A DNA stretch of 64,000 bases, from assembly GCA_017311315.1 (NCBI GenBank), contig CM029640.1, forward strand, positions 16,274,829 to 16,338,828. Direction: 5' to 3'. This stretch comes from Dendrocalamus latiflorus (Eukaryota > Streptophyta > Magnoliopsida > Poales > Poaceae). Position 1 is the stretch's first letter, and the number at the start of each line of letters is the position of its first letter. Shown piece by piece: positions 21,541 to 33,006 of this stretch. Below the pieces are notes generated by a model. The model did no database searches, had not been told where the DNA came from, and saw nothing but the letters and a program-made list of their open reading frames with translations. The translations under genes were made by a program, and so were the position numbers.

Positions 21541-23069
21541 TGTAACATCCCGAAAATTCGACATTTGAAAATGTGGAGCTTTTGAATTGTTTTTGCAATA
21601 TATTCTACTTGGATTTGGATCTTTATGGTGTGTTCTTAAATTTTGGTTGAAATTCCAAAGTAAACGGAAATATACAAATAATGGAAATTCAAAATTTTAA
21701 AAACGAATATGAAAATATGATCCAGTATAAGAAGAGAGAAATCTAGGTTAAAAATATAAAATCTCATTTTGAAAATAATGGCATAAATAGCTCTCATATA
21801 ATAGTTAAAAATTTAAAGCTTGAATTCTAAATGCCATCCAAAAATTAGTAAATCCTGGTGCAAGTTAAAAGTTCAAAATAAAAAAAAATCCAAAGTCCAG
21901 AAAATAATTAAGCCTATCTCTAGTTTTCTTCATTTTTCCCTACCCTCTATTGCATGTGGGCCCCACTCCTAACTTTCTCTCTCCCGAACTCCTTCTCTGG
22001 CCGCTGGGCCCTCTCTCTCTCTCCCCTGTGCGCGCGCCCGCTCCCTCTCTTCCTCTCCGCGTGCGCCCGCGCCTTCTCTGCTGTGCTCAGCTCCTCACCT
22101 CCGCGTGGCCTCCATGCAACCACGCCGCCCACTGTTTCCAGCGGCCGCAGCACCCGATTTCTCCCACACACCTGCTCCCGTCCCCTCCATCGCGTCGCGC
22201 GCGTCATGCCCCCGCACCGCACGTCGCCGTTGCCCACGCCCTGGCCCCGTTTTCCCCTGCGCTCGCTCGCCTTAAGAAGCCCTGAGCTGCCTCGTCCCGG
22301 CCTCCCCGCGCTCACCCATCTCTTTTTCCTCTTTCCCCAACTTCAGGACTCAACCGCCGCTGCATGCCCGTCGGCCACCTCCCCACCCCGGTCATCTCCG
22401 GCGGGCATTTCGCGAGACCACAGCGTCACGGTGAGCCCTCACTTCCCCTCGGCCCTCCCACCGAATTAATTTGGCTCCTGTGCTCCGGCGCCCGCCGCAC
22501 GGCCATCTTCCCCGTTGCCGGCCAAAACCGCCGCCCCCGCCCCCATTCAATGCCCACAACACCTCGGCTCGATTGCCTTCGTCGGGAGCATCCCCAGGAC
22601 GTCGCAAGTCCTCCTTGAGTGCCGCCCTGCTCTCCCCTCCACCCCAATTCGCCGGCGACGTGAACCTCCTTGCACCGCCGCTCCCGCATGGTGCCGGCCC
22701 GCCTCAAGCCCCCTCTGGTTTGAACAACAGCGTGGTAAGCATCTCTATGCACCCCAAATACTCAAGCGCTCGTCAATCCTTCCCTTCCTCCACGCCGGCG
22801 CCGCCGCCTCGTTTCACCTCGCCGCCGGCCGCCTCGAACCGCCTCCCGCCCGCCTCGCCGCCTCTCCGGTCGAAGCGCCACCACCCCTAGTGTCCAACTA
22901 CGTTGCTCAACCTGTTTTGGTGGTGTTCGTCGCCTCTCCAGCCATCAAACTCCGCCGGCGAACTCACCCCATGGCGCCGCCGCTATCCTCTGTTTCGGCC
23001 GACTGCCCCTCTGCCTTAGCCCAGTGGCCTCTCATCTCTTGGAGGATAACGCCCCCACGTAAGTCACAA

Positions 23070-23150
23070 TGGGCCATTGCCCAGATGGTCAGCCGAGCAA
23101 CTCTGGAGAACTGAACACATAGGTCACAGGTTCGAATCCCCTCTTCCCAT
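23070..23150 (+). other. tRNA-like segment with A- and B-box-like motifs
   Basis: GGTTCGAATCC at 23129-23139 is a perfect RNA polymerase III B box, and TTGCCCAGATGG near 23077 is an A-box-like match at the right distance. The acceptor and anticodon stems do not pair well, so it is at best a tRNA relic or SINE head, not a working tRNA gene. Confidence 0.3.
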
Positions 23151-25913
23151 ATTTTTGTGTATTTATTTTTAACGCATTCCAGTTAGGAAACAGTTAGAAA
23201 ATAAAGTAAGAAAGTTAATAAAATTAATTTACCTATACATCAAACTGTAAAATTAAAGGCATATGAAAAATTAAGTAAGTACTAGCTCACTAAGGTTTAG
23301 CTATTGCGATTTAAATTAGAGTCTCCTGGCATACGCTGGAGTAGACCTCAAAAATAATTGGTATACCATTAATATCCATCTTCAATTCGGATACTAGCAC
23401 ATATGTTAAGTGGCATATAAAATTGCTAAAAGTATACCCATGTAGATATAGGTATTAGTGAAGGTTTTGCATCCACCATAGACCCCATTAAAGATAGAGG
23501 CACTATTGTTAATATACTACTAATCATAAAGTTTTAAATGGTAATTTTAACTTAGTAACAATAATAACAATAATAAAAATGATAATAATGCATCCAAGTT
23601 AAAGTTAAAGAAATAATGTAGAGAGGCATTGATAAAAGGTGATTTTGTTTAAAGTCCAAGTTTAATAAGGAACCTAATTAAAAATATGTTAAACTTTAAA
23701 GAAATGCATTGGATGTTATGTTAAAGCAATAAAAACAAGGCTTTAAGTTAAAAGATTACCCTCAATAATAACTAAAACATGTACTCCAACCATTAACATG
23801 CCACCATCAAATAAATACCAATGGTAAATTAAATAGCAAACCCGGCCATCACCTAATGTACATATATACGACCTTTTCTTGACAGCTTACTTTGCACTCA
23901 ACAACAACTAAAGATACATGAAATGATAACAATCTTTAATCAAAAGGGTGTCCTTAAATAGAAATGTCGTGTTAGAGAAATATATATATGTGTGTGTGGC
24001 ACTTGTAATAAAGAAGCCCTTAGGTCATCGGGAGATTAAAAGTAAGCTATCTAATGCAGTTATGTAAATAGTAGTTATCACTAGCATGCCATCGCTAAAT
24101 AAATTTTAGGGTTAGACCTTGTGAAGATAGCAAATTCTGAAATACAATCTTATAAAACAAGCCTTGTTAGATAGGTAAATAAGGTCAAGGGAATAAAGTG
24201 GGTTATCTTGATTCATCGGAAATTATGATTTAAAAGACTTAAGTTCTAATATAAGAAATTCCTAGACCTAACTTTTGGAACAAGTGTTATAATATTTTTG
24301 ACTAAAAGATTTATAGAATAAGTACAGATCTCATCCATCGGTCCAGGTTGCTTTTACCATAACCTAAGCTGCAAGGAATACACACCCAGCCAGACTCATA
24401 CTTCGATACATAGGTCTAACCTAGCTCATAGAACTTCCTTGATAAATACGAAAATAATAAAAGAGGTTATTAATAAAAAGATCGAACCTCATCTTTCTCC
24501 AATCGGCTATGTTTGGCCACTTCTTTTCCAAAGTAAGTAGTTCGACACTTCCTCACTTTTGATCTCTTATTATCCTAAAATTTTCCCTCACGGTAAAGCT
24601 ATTCAGATAACTCGTTCTCTCACTCAAGTCCAACTACCACTGTCTTTGCAACACACTAAACCGAATCACCCTGCTATTCTCAAATCGTAATAAATGTATA
24701 AAATAAATTAAATCGGCCATTTGAATTATTCAGATTTATTTGGATCTTTTGAGTTATTTGCCTTTATTTGTATTCAGTTATTTAGCACATAATTAGATAT
24801 CGGAGTCCTGAAAATCCAGCGGATCAAACGAGGTCAAGCTCAAAGTGAAGATAGAGACCGAAGCTCAAGAAAGCATTGTGTGAGCTCAAGATCGCGGTAA
24901 ACCGCGTCAGGCGAGTCAATACTTTGATCATGTTGAACCTACATTTTCTGCAAATTATTTTTGTTTAAATTATCAAATTGCATGCTGTTATTCTATAAGC
25001 AAATACATGTTTAATTTAAGATTTTAGTTATATGCCCATTGTTTGCTTGATTAATATTACACCTCCTTTGGAATACTTGAATATGTGAACCTTGTCGCCC
25101 TAGCAAAATTATAATGGTAACTTTTGAAAATAAGTCCCTAATTATATGCCATGCTTAGTACTGCATAAATACTCAGGGGCACTGAAATGTCCCAAACATC
25201 ATTGTCATTTGAAATCATGAGAAACTGGTTTGGGCAGTCATGGTGGGAATGACTGGTATATTTTGACATGATTATTTTATGCTCCCAAAAATCCCAAAAT
25301 GCTTAAATACCTGGATGGATGGTTTGGGGGCTGGAATGTGGTGCAGTGGATGCACAAAGAAATGTGAAATGTGGTAGAACCATCCAGGTAGCTCTAAGGC
25401 CTGAATCTTGTCATGTCACCCCGTGTAAAACAGTACAACCACAAGTCTGTAAAATACAACTTGGCTAAGTAAACTTATCGAAACCCCGGACTCATCTCAC
25501 TGGTTGGGGTTTGAAGGGGCTACGCTATGGCAAGGGGGCCTGAAGGGACACCAGTGGAGGGTGAAGTTTCCCAGCTGTCCTAACGTCGCGGGTAGGAGAA
25601 GTCCGATCGGCGTTAGTGGCTGTGGGAAACATCCCACGCATAGATGGGACCCACCGCAAGTGGGAGCAGCCCATAAGGTGAGATGACAAAAGGGGCTAGA
25701 TACTTTGAAAAGTCACTGTGAGGGTCTGCTCAACCACATGACTAAGGAATCGTGTGGGGCAACGAGTTGATCATCTCCTGTGGTGAAAGTGTACAAACTC
25801 TGCAGAGTCAAAACTATTCGAATAGCCGTGCCCACGGTCAAGGGCGGACATGGGAACTTAACTAGATATAGTTCTATTTAAAAATGTTTGGAAAATGGGA
25901 ATGGAAAAATGGA

Positions 25914-26063
25914 GGGCAGTGGAAAGCCCTGATTTGAGTTGTGCTGGGTGTCGTCCCAGTGGTAAGTTAAGCGGCTATAATGCTGAAAGATGTCATATGG
26001 TGTGATGGCATAATTTTGGAAAATATTATGGTGATATTAGGCATATGGTGTGATGCCATATGC
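25914..26063 (+). repeat. Hairpin cluster in the truncated Tekay-like LTR
   Basis: Three clean inverted repeats in 150 bp: GGGC/GCCC (25914-25929), CTGGG/CCCAG (25944-25959) and GCATATGG/CCATATGC (26041-26063, loop TGTGATG). A weaker unit with the same TGTGATG at 26001-26007 lies 48 bp before the last one. Confidence 0.7.
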
Positions 26064-26531
26064 ATGGAAAATCTTGTTAATATTCCTTGAACATTATGTT
26101 TTGTTGCAAAGCTGCTAGGTCTCAGGAAATTTTATGTATTGTATTTCAAATAGTGGCATTTCTATTCTTACAAAAAATAAAATATGGGTGAAATAAATAG
26201 AGTCGTAATAAAAGAAGATGGCTGTTTATGGTAATTGCATAAAGAAGTTGGTGGATTTATGTTGATCATAATAGGGATAACGATAATATGAATTCTGGGA
26301 GAAATAATCTGGTGGAGCCTAAATGAATATATAGACTAGATAGATGATTTAAATGATCTTTGAAGATTTAGGGAGTATAAAGGTAATTGTTGGATCACAA
26401 CACTGATACTTAGTATAAATTCTTGGAAGATGTTGACAATGATGGGATTGAAATGATTTGATCAAATACTAGATGGATAATTTGAATCTTGGGAATTTGG
26501 AGGTATGAAGATAACTAAGGGAAATTTATTT

Positions 26532-26650
26532 TGATCAATGATAATCTTGGTGGATATTTATTAGAGAGTTCTAGATCTGATCAATGACATTCTTGGTGGA
26601 TGTATACTAGCGATTCGTAGATTTGATTAATGATATTCTTGGTGGAGATA
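26532..26650 (+). repeat. 46-bp tandem repeat, about 2.5 copies
   Basis: TGATCAATGA...TCTTGGTGGA begins at 26532, 26578 and 26624 (TGATTAATGA in the last). It lies at the right end of the Tekay-like fragment next to the junction with copia copy B. Confidence 0.75.
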
Positions 26651-26662
26651 CAATAGTGAAGT

Positions 26663-27420
26663 AGTTCAATCAAGGTCTAGGATATGACTTCTATGAGGAT
26701 ATGAGGAAGCATCCTCCTGCTATTCTCAGACCCATAGTGGGAGGTGTGATCGAGGTCGAGCCCAGATCTGATGAGGTCAAATTCAAATCAGCGGGCTTTG
26801 TCCAAGGGATCTCTGACAGTAAGGTGATTCCACCTGTTGCTTCGGCCTCTCAGAAGGCGAAGCCTCTTCGTGCTACTTCCACCTCTCAGATGGTGAAGTA
26901 CCACTGTACCTTCTGTCAGAAGGATGGGCACTCGATCGAGAGATGCTTCAGGCGTGCCAGGATTGCGCGTAGAGATTGTGCAGAGGCACTTAGGCGTATT
27001 CAGGGTCAGCCCCAGATCCTGAGTGCACCTAAGACTAGCACAAGGTCCAGGTTTGCTTCTGACAGGTTTGGGCAGCATCGAGGACTTGGTTTTTCTGAGT
27101 CTTCTGGTTTTCGTCCTCGTGCTGCTCCGGGTCGTGACTTCCGCCGTCCTGAGGGTACATCTCGCTTTCCCCGTTGAGATAGTTACCCACGACGTGATCT
27201 GCGTGTTGCCGGTGTTCCGACTCGCTCTCCCGTAGCAGTCGGACCCCGCAACAGCTTCAGGTCTGCTCACAGACCTTCTGCTTCTTTGAGTCACGGAGAG
27301 CGTAGGGTAGATAGAGGTCAGTCGTGCTTGAGTACTTCATCTGCTCCACGTGTTACTCAGTATTGGGTGCCAAAATCACTCTTGATTTACCCCAGTACTG
27401 AGACTTTACTCTCTGTTTGA
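26663..27420 (+). pseudogene. Copia gag C-terminal part, copy B
   Basis: Starts abruptly inside gag (FNQGLGYDFYEDMRKHPPA). It contains the second zinc knuckle CTFCQKDGHSIERC (about 26915-26950), then the arginine/serine-rich tail. One nonsense codon (27175-27177, CGA to TGA by comparison with other copies). Ends with the conserved TGA at 27418-27420, overlapped by pol in the -1 frame. The first two thirds of gag and the 5' LTR are missing. Confidence 0.88.
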
Positions 27421-30400
27421 CTCAGGTTCGCCGGGTAGGGAAGGAGAAGGTTTGGCTTGTAGACTCCGATTGTTCTCGTCATATGACCGGAGACTCCCGT
27501 TGGTTCTCCTCCTTAGCCCGCGCTCCAGGTGATGAGACGATCACCTTCGGAGACGCTTCGTCTGGGCGCGTCATCGCCAAAGGTACTGTGCGTATTAATG
27601 CCTCCTTTATTCTTAAGGATGTTGCCTTGGTTAGTAAGCTGCAGTACAATTTGCTTTCCGTTTCTCAGCTTACCGATGACGGTTTCGAGGTGAGCTTCAA
27701 GAAAAAAATTGCAAAATTCTTGATTCTTCGTGTAGTCTGGTGTGCGGGATTTCTCGTTTTGGGAGGATCTTTCGTGCTAATTTTTCTGAGTCTTCTGGTG
27801 ATCCTCTCAGGTGTTTAGTTGCTTCTGAGTCCCGCGACCTCTCTTTCTGGCATAGGAGACTTGGTCATATCGGATTTGACCATTTGACCCGAGTTAGCGG
27901 CCACGACCTCATTCGTGGTCTGCCGAAGCTCAAGATGGTCAAAGATCTAGTCTGTGCTCCATGCCGGCACGGCAAGATGGTTGCCGCTTCTCACCCTCCG
28001 GTCACAGTTACTATGACCGATGCACCGGGACAGCTGCTCCATATGGACACTGTTGGACCAGCTCGAGTACAGTCAGCAGGAGGGAAGTGGTATGTTCTTG
28101 TCGTGGTCGATGACTTCTCGAGGTATTCTTGGGTGTTTTTCTTAGCCTCGAAGGATGAGACATTTTCACATTTCCGAGGTCTTTTCGGTAGGCTTTCTGT
28201 TGAGCTCCCGGGTGCCTTACGAGCGATCCGCAGTGACAATGGCACGGAGTTCAAGAATTCCTATTTTGAGAGTTTCTGTGGTGAGACAGGTGTAGAGCAC
28301 CAGTTCTCTTCTCCGCACGTCCCACAACAAAATGACGTTGTGGAGAGGAAGAACCGTACCTTGGTCAAGATGGCCAGGACGATGCTTGATGAGTACTCTA
28401 CACCGCGGAAGTTTTGGGCTGAGGCTATAGCCACCGCGTGCCATGTCTCAAATCGAGTATTTCTTAGGGCACACTTGCACCGCACTTCTTATGAGTTGAG
28501 ATACGGGCGAAAGCCCAGCGTCTCTCATTTTCGCGTATTTGGTTGCAAGTGTTTTATTTTGAAGTCCGGGAACCTAGACAAGTTCGAGTCACGCTCTTGT
28601 GATGGGATCTTTCTAGGTTACTCGCCTTCTTCGCGGGCTTATCGGGTTTGGAACTGCGAGTCTAGTAAGATGGTAGAGACCTGTGAGGTTACTTTCGATG
28701 AGGCCAGTCCAGGAACTAGGCCCGATATCTCAGATTCTTTAGAGCAGTCTGAGCCCATCTTCGTGGATGATGAAGATGATGGAGATGAGGGTTGTCTACC
28801 CGATCCAGTCCTTCATCCACCCCTTGAGGTGCCGTCTTCCACCGCACCTCGAGGTGACCAGCCTCTGCCTTCCGCTTCTTCTGGAGCTAGTGGCTCTGTT
28901 CCTACCTCTTCTGCTCATGAGGTAGAGGCCACTTCTTCATCTCATCCAGGACCCCCTAGACACATTCAGAAAGCTCATCCCTCCGAGCAGATTATTGGAG
29001 ACCTTTTCGAGCGTGTGACCCGCTCAAAATCTGGCTTATCTCAATTCTGTCTTCATTCTGCTTTCATTGCCTCCTTTGAGCCCAAAGATGTTTCTCATGC
29101 TCTTTCCGATGAGTCTTGGGTTAATGCCATGCATGAGGAGTTAGAGAATTTTGAGAGAAACAAGGTCTGGTCGCTTATCGAGCCACCGCGAGGTCACAAT
29201 ATTATTGGGACTAAATGGGTGTTCAAGAACAAGCAGAGCGAGGATGGAGTGGTTATTCGAAACAAGGCTAGACTGGTAGCTCAGGGGTTTTCCCAGGTTG
29301 AGGGTCTAGACTTCGAGGAGACCTTTGCCCCTGTAGCTCGACTTGAGGCCATTAGAATCATGCTTGCCTTTGCAGCTTCTAAGGGTTTCAAGCTCTACCA
29401 GATGGACGTCAAGAGTGCCTTCCTTAATGGAGTCATTGAGGAAGAAGTTTACGTTAGACAGCCTCCAGGTTTCGAGAACCCCAAATACCCACACCATGTC
29501 TTCAAGCTTTCCAAAGCGTTGTATGGACTTAAGCAGGCCCCCAGAGCTTGGTATGAGAGGCTTAAGTCCTACTTGTTGAGTCATGGGTTTGAAATGGGTA
29601 AAGTAGACAAGACCTTGTTCATCCGCCGTCATGGCAATGATCTTCTGCTCGTCCAGATCTATGTCGATGATATCATCTTTGGCGGCTCTTCCCATACTCT
29701 GGTTTCACAGTTCTCGGATGTCATGAGCACCGAGTTTGAGATGAGTATGATGGACGAGTTGACCTTCTTCCTTGGCTTCCAAATCAAGCAGTCTCGGGAG
29801 GGTACATTTCTTCATCAAGGAAAGTACACTCGTGACCTCCTGAGACGCTTCGACATGAGCGATGGTAAGCCTGTGTCGACTCCCATGGCTTCTACAGCCT
29901 ATCTTGACCCAGATGAGGATGGCGAGCCAGTTGATCAGAAAGAGTTCAGAAGTATGATCGGCTCCCTTCTTTACCTCACTGCCTCAAGACCAGACATACA
30001 CTTCTCCGTGTGTCTGTGTGCTCGTTTTCAGGCTTCTCCTCGCGTATCTCACCGCCAGGCGGTGAAGCACATCTTTCGGTACCTTCGAGCTACCATTGAC
30101 TATGGTATCTGGTACTCTTCCTCATCCTGTCTTTCCTTGAGAGCCTTTTCGGATGCAGACTTTGCTGGCTGTAGGATAGATAGGAAGAGCACTTCCGGCA
30201 CCTGCCAGTTCATTGGCACTTCTCTCGTTTCCTGGTCTTCGAGGAAGCAGTCCGGTGTTGCACAGTCCACTGCAGAGGCCGAGTATGTTGCTGCTGCCAG
30301 TTGCTGCAGCTAGGTACTTTGGATGGTTTCGACCCTGCGGGACTTTGGGTTAGCCTTAGACAGTGTTCCACTCTTTTGTGATAACACGTCTGCTATCAAC

Positions 30401-30610
30401 ATTGCCAAGAACCCAGTGCAGCATTCCCGGACCAAGCATATTGACATTCGCTTTCACTTCCTTAGAGACCATGTAGAGAAGGACGATATAGTGCTCCAGT
30501 TTGTGGAGAGTGACCACCAGTTGGCTGACATCTTTACCAAGCCATTGGATAGCTCTAGGTTTTCAGCTCTGCGGGGAGAGCTTGGGGTGGTTTGTCCTTA
30601 CGGACTGTAG
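27417..30610 (+). pseudogene. Copia pol, copy B, nearly intact (one frameshift, one stop)
   Basis: The best preserved pol here. Protease (about 27417-27700): WLVDSDCSRHMTGD (the usual Gly after Ser-Asp is Asp) and GDASSGRVIAKG. A one-base loss in an A run at 27702-27708 shifts the frame; from 27740 to 30313 the frame is open for 857 codons. Integrase has the His-His-Cys-Cys zinc motif (HRRLGHIGFDH..., CAPCRHG) and DDE residues (HMDTVGP, RSDNGTEF, VVERKNRT). RT: QMDVKSAFLNGVIEEEVYV, IYVDDIIFGGSS, LYGLKQAPRAWYERL. RNase H: SDADFAGCRIDRKS, STAEAEYVAAA; a TAG at 30311-30313 replaces a Gln codon, after which the frame continues (NTSAINIAKNPVQHSRTKH, FTKPLDSS) to 30610. Probably inactive, but old damage is slight. 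Confidence 0.93.
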
Positions 30611-32476
30611 TGAGGGGGAGCTTGGGCTTTACTGCTTTATTATATTAATTATGCTTCTGTCTCATTTCTGTTGCATTGCATTTGCGGGTGCATTGGGTTA
30701 AGTCCTTCTAGCATAGGTTAGAGTGTTTCTTGTGTTGAGTTGCTTAGACTTCTTACTCTTATCTTGTGCTTCCAGGATTAGCTATTTCTTATCTCACTAG
30801 GTTGAGCTTACTCACTTCTTGTAGGTTCTAGCGAAGGTTGGGCCACACTCGGGTAGACAGGGTACGTGTTTGCTCTCTAGTGTGTGTTCGACGATCAGCT
30901 GTTAGTCCTGGAGTCATATGGGGTAGATGAGAGTCTGTCTGAGCCATAGTTGTCTCTATTTCTTATCTATGCTTTAAGGACTGCCTGTTTGCTGTTTTCT
31001 TTGCCAGCTTCTCGATTTTATTGCTTTGGTTCAGGGGGAGTTCATTTGGGAGCTTCTGGAGCTTAATTTTGACTTAACTCAACTTGAACTAAAAGTTACA
31101 TCTCATGTTGAGGGGGAGCTGGATCTTCTTGCATTTCAGCATTCTTCATTGTATATAACTACATTGAGCCTTGATTATTATCCTGTTATGACATGTTTAC
31201 AATGCTTTACACCTTGCCATGACTTGTGCTTATATGCTAGATTTATCATGACTTCATATGTGTAGACTAGCTTTTACCATGATAAGTTAATTAAAATTGC
31301 CCAACTTGAAGTAAAACTTGTCATGCTAGCATTTGAGTTTAGTCTTTCTGGAGCTATCCCTTTATGATTCATGCCATGTCAACTAGGCTTAGCTGAGCGT
31401 TGAATCTTTTATTGAGCCTTAGATTGAGCTATTTTAGTATCTTGATATAGCATGAGGTAGTACAACATGTTTTCAAAGCAAAAAGATCTCTTTTGTGCGA
31501 AAAAACTGATTTCGCCAATTCTTTCTCATGAGACAGCTTGCCATTGCACGAGGCATGAACTCAGGGGGAGTTTTGGATGACCTAGACTATCTTCTTAAGC
31601 TTCTCGCTTGGAGTAGTCGCATAAGGCTTGAGATCTAGCACACAAAAAAAAATCTCTTTTGTGCGAAAAAACTGATTTCACCAATTTTTTCTCATGAGAC
31701 GGCTTGCCATTGCACTAGGCATTAACTCAGGGGAGTTTTGGATGACCTAGACTATCTTCTTAAGCTTATTGCTTGGAGTAGTCGCATAAGGCTTGAGATC
31801 TAGCACATAAACAAAATTTGGGTTGGAAACGACCATGAGCTTTAAAAAGACAATGTCTTATGTGCTCAATTTGCTTAAGCTACAAAAAGAATCAAGTACT
31901 TAACCAATGTTTCAATCTTGAGCTTATAGCACTCTATTTGGACTCAATATTAGCTTCCTTGTTCCGCTTAGCTTAATTGACATGGCCTGCATCATCCTTG
32001 GATGTCTCTAAGTTAGACTTTGCTAATTGATGACTTGACATGCTCATAAAACGCATTACATTTCAGATCATTATCTATGTGCTCTAGCTAGAATATACAT
32101 ATTCTGTCATGATCTAGATAGCATTTTACTGAGTTATGGCTTGGTGTCGTTCATTATGGTCATTATGGATAATTTTCATGGCTCAAAATGTTTAGGTTAA
32201 TCAAACTTCAGCCATTTCATCCATATGCATGTTATTATCTCTATTGCATCTTGATGTGTTTATTGCCAAAAGGGGGAGAATAGAGAAGAAAAAGTCTGTT
32301 GGGAACAGTTTAGAGCTTTGGAGATCAATTTGCTCTTTCAGTTGTTGCTCTAGTGTTCCTTCTGTCGACATGGTCATTAGCTTCATTCTCTTCTTTGGAC
32401 CATGTTGGATTTTTCAAAATCAAACTCAACTTCATGCTTTTTCTGAGTTTGTCAATATACTCATCAAGGGGGAGAT
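30611..32476 (+). mobile_element. Copia copy B, region between RNase H and 3' LTR
   Basis: About 1.9 kb without a credible reading frame; no envelope-like protein. Purine tracts of the GGGGGAG type occur near 30613, 31034, 31112, 31563, 31732 (one G fewer), 32273 and finally 32468, the last being the polypurine tract directly before the LTR. Copy C has the same region (34879-36590) inverted. SIRE/Maximus-type copia elements are known for such extra polypurine tracts. Confidence 0.8.
31486..31811 (+). repeat. Local 166-bp tandem duplication in copy B
   Basis: 31486-31651 and 31652-about 31811 are near-identical (starting ATCTCTTTTGTGCGAAAAAA, ending GAGATCTAGCACA). Copy C has only one unit at the equivalent place (about 35540-35720). 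Confidence 0.9.
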
Positions 32477-32998
32477 TGAGAGATCAGGTGGTCGTGACTC
32501 CATGTGAATGATGAGTAATTGACAAAGGTTTAGGATAGTCGAGTTTGGTTTGAGTGGTTCGGAGTCGAGCCGTTGCGTGGCGCAATCGGGCTCGGTCGGA
32601 CGTTGGTCAAACTTGGTCATTTGGGCTTAGGATGTATATTCTAATGTTTCGACAGGTTTGGACTTCGTCTGTGGTAAGTGTGATGGTATTTACGCTTTCA
32701 TGTGTCGAGCGGTGCTATTTGATGTGTTCTTTGTCTGTGTGGCTGCAGGACATCGGGTGGAGTCGTGGCGAGACACGTGGACCGGACTAGGCGCAGGTGG
32801 CGCTGAGGTCAGAACGGTCGGGATGTGTCGAAGACGACGTGGACTCGAGGTGGTTGCGAGGCGTGCGAGGCAAGGAGCGCGGAAGCTTCCCGGAAGGTGC
32901 AGGAGGGGCGAATCGGGAAATTCGCGAGGCTGCACAAGCGGGAGCGGGCGCCGTTGGATTTAGCAGGCGTAACGGGGCGGAGACCCGTTAGCCAAGGC

Positions 32999-33006
32999 TA
33001 TAAATA
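32999..33006 (+). promoter_or_regulatory. TATA box of copia B LTR
   Basis: TATAAATA after GCCAAGGC, at the same LTR position as in copy D. Confidence 0.6.

Larger units (their letters stand above)
21541..26662 (+). mobile_element. Truncated Tekay/Del-like gypsy LTR
   Basis: Begins TGTAACATCCCG, the start typical of Tekay-type LTRs (compare TGTAACAGCCC at 39518). It shares with the 3.6-kb LTRs the order: AT-rich start, GC-rich block (21950-22900), AT-rich body, ACTTTGATCATGTTG, then GCCGTGCCCACGGTC near 25830 and a hairpin-rich site. No matching 3' end or target duplication is found; copia copy B begins abruptly at about 26663. Overlapping open frames in the GC-rich block are proline/serine-rich in every frame and not convincing genes. 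No gag or pol similarity is present, so this is a solo or truncated LTR of old age. Confidence 0.6.

Noticed and set aside
21950..23114. Several long overlapping proline/serine/arginine-rich frames
   Set aside because: All frames on both strands are open because the block is GC-rich; no domain, located in a Tekay-like LTR.
27405..27425. Classical -1 slippery heptamer at the copia gag-pol junction
   Set aside because: The bases CTCTCTGTTTGA (B) and CTCTCTCGTTGA (A) do not fit X-XXY-YYZ; mechanism left open.
30611..32476. Envelope-like gene after copia RNase H
   Set aside because: No open frame longer than about 80 codons and no membrane-anchor or coiled-coil pattern in B or in the inverted copy C.
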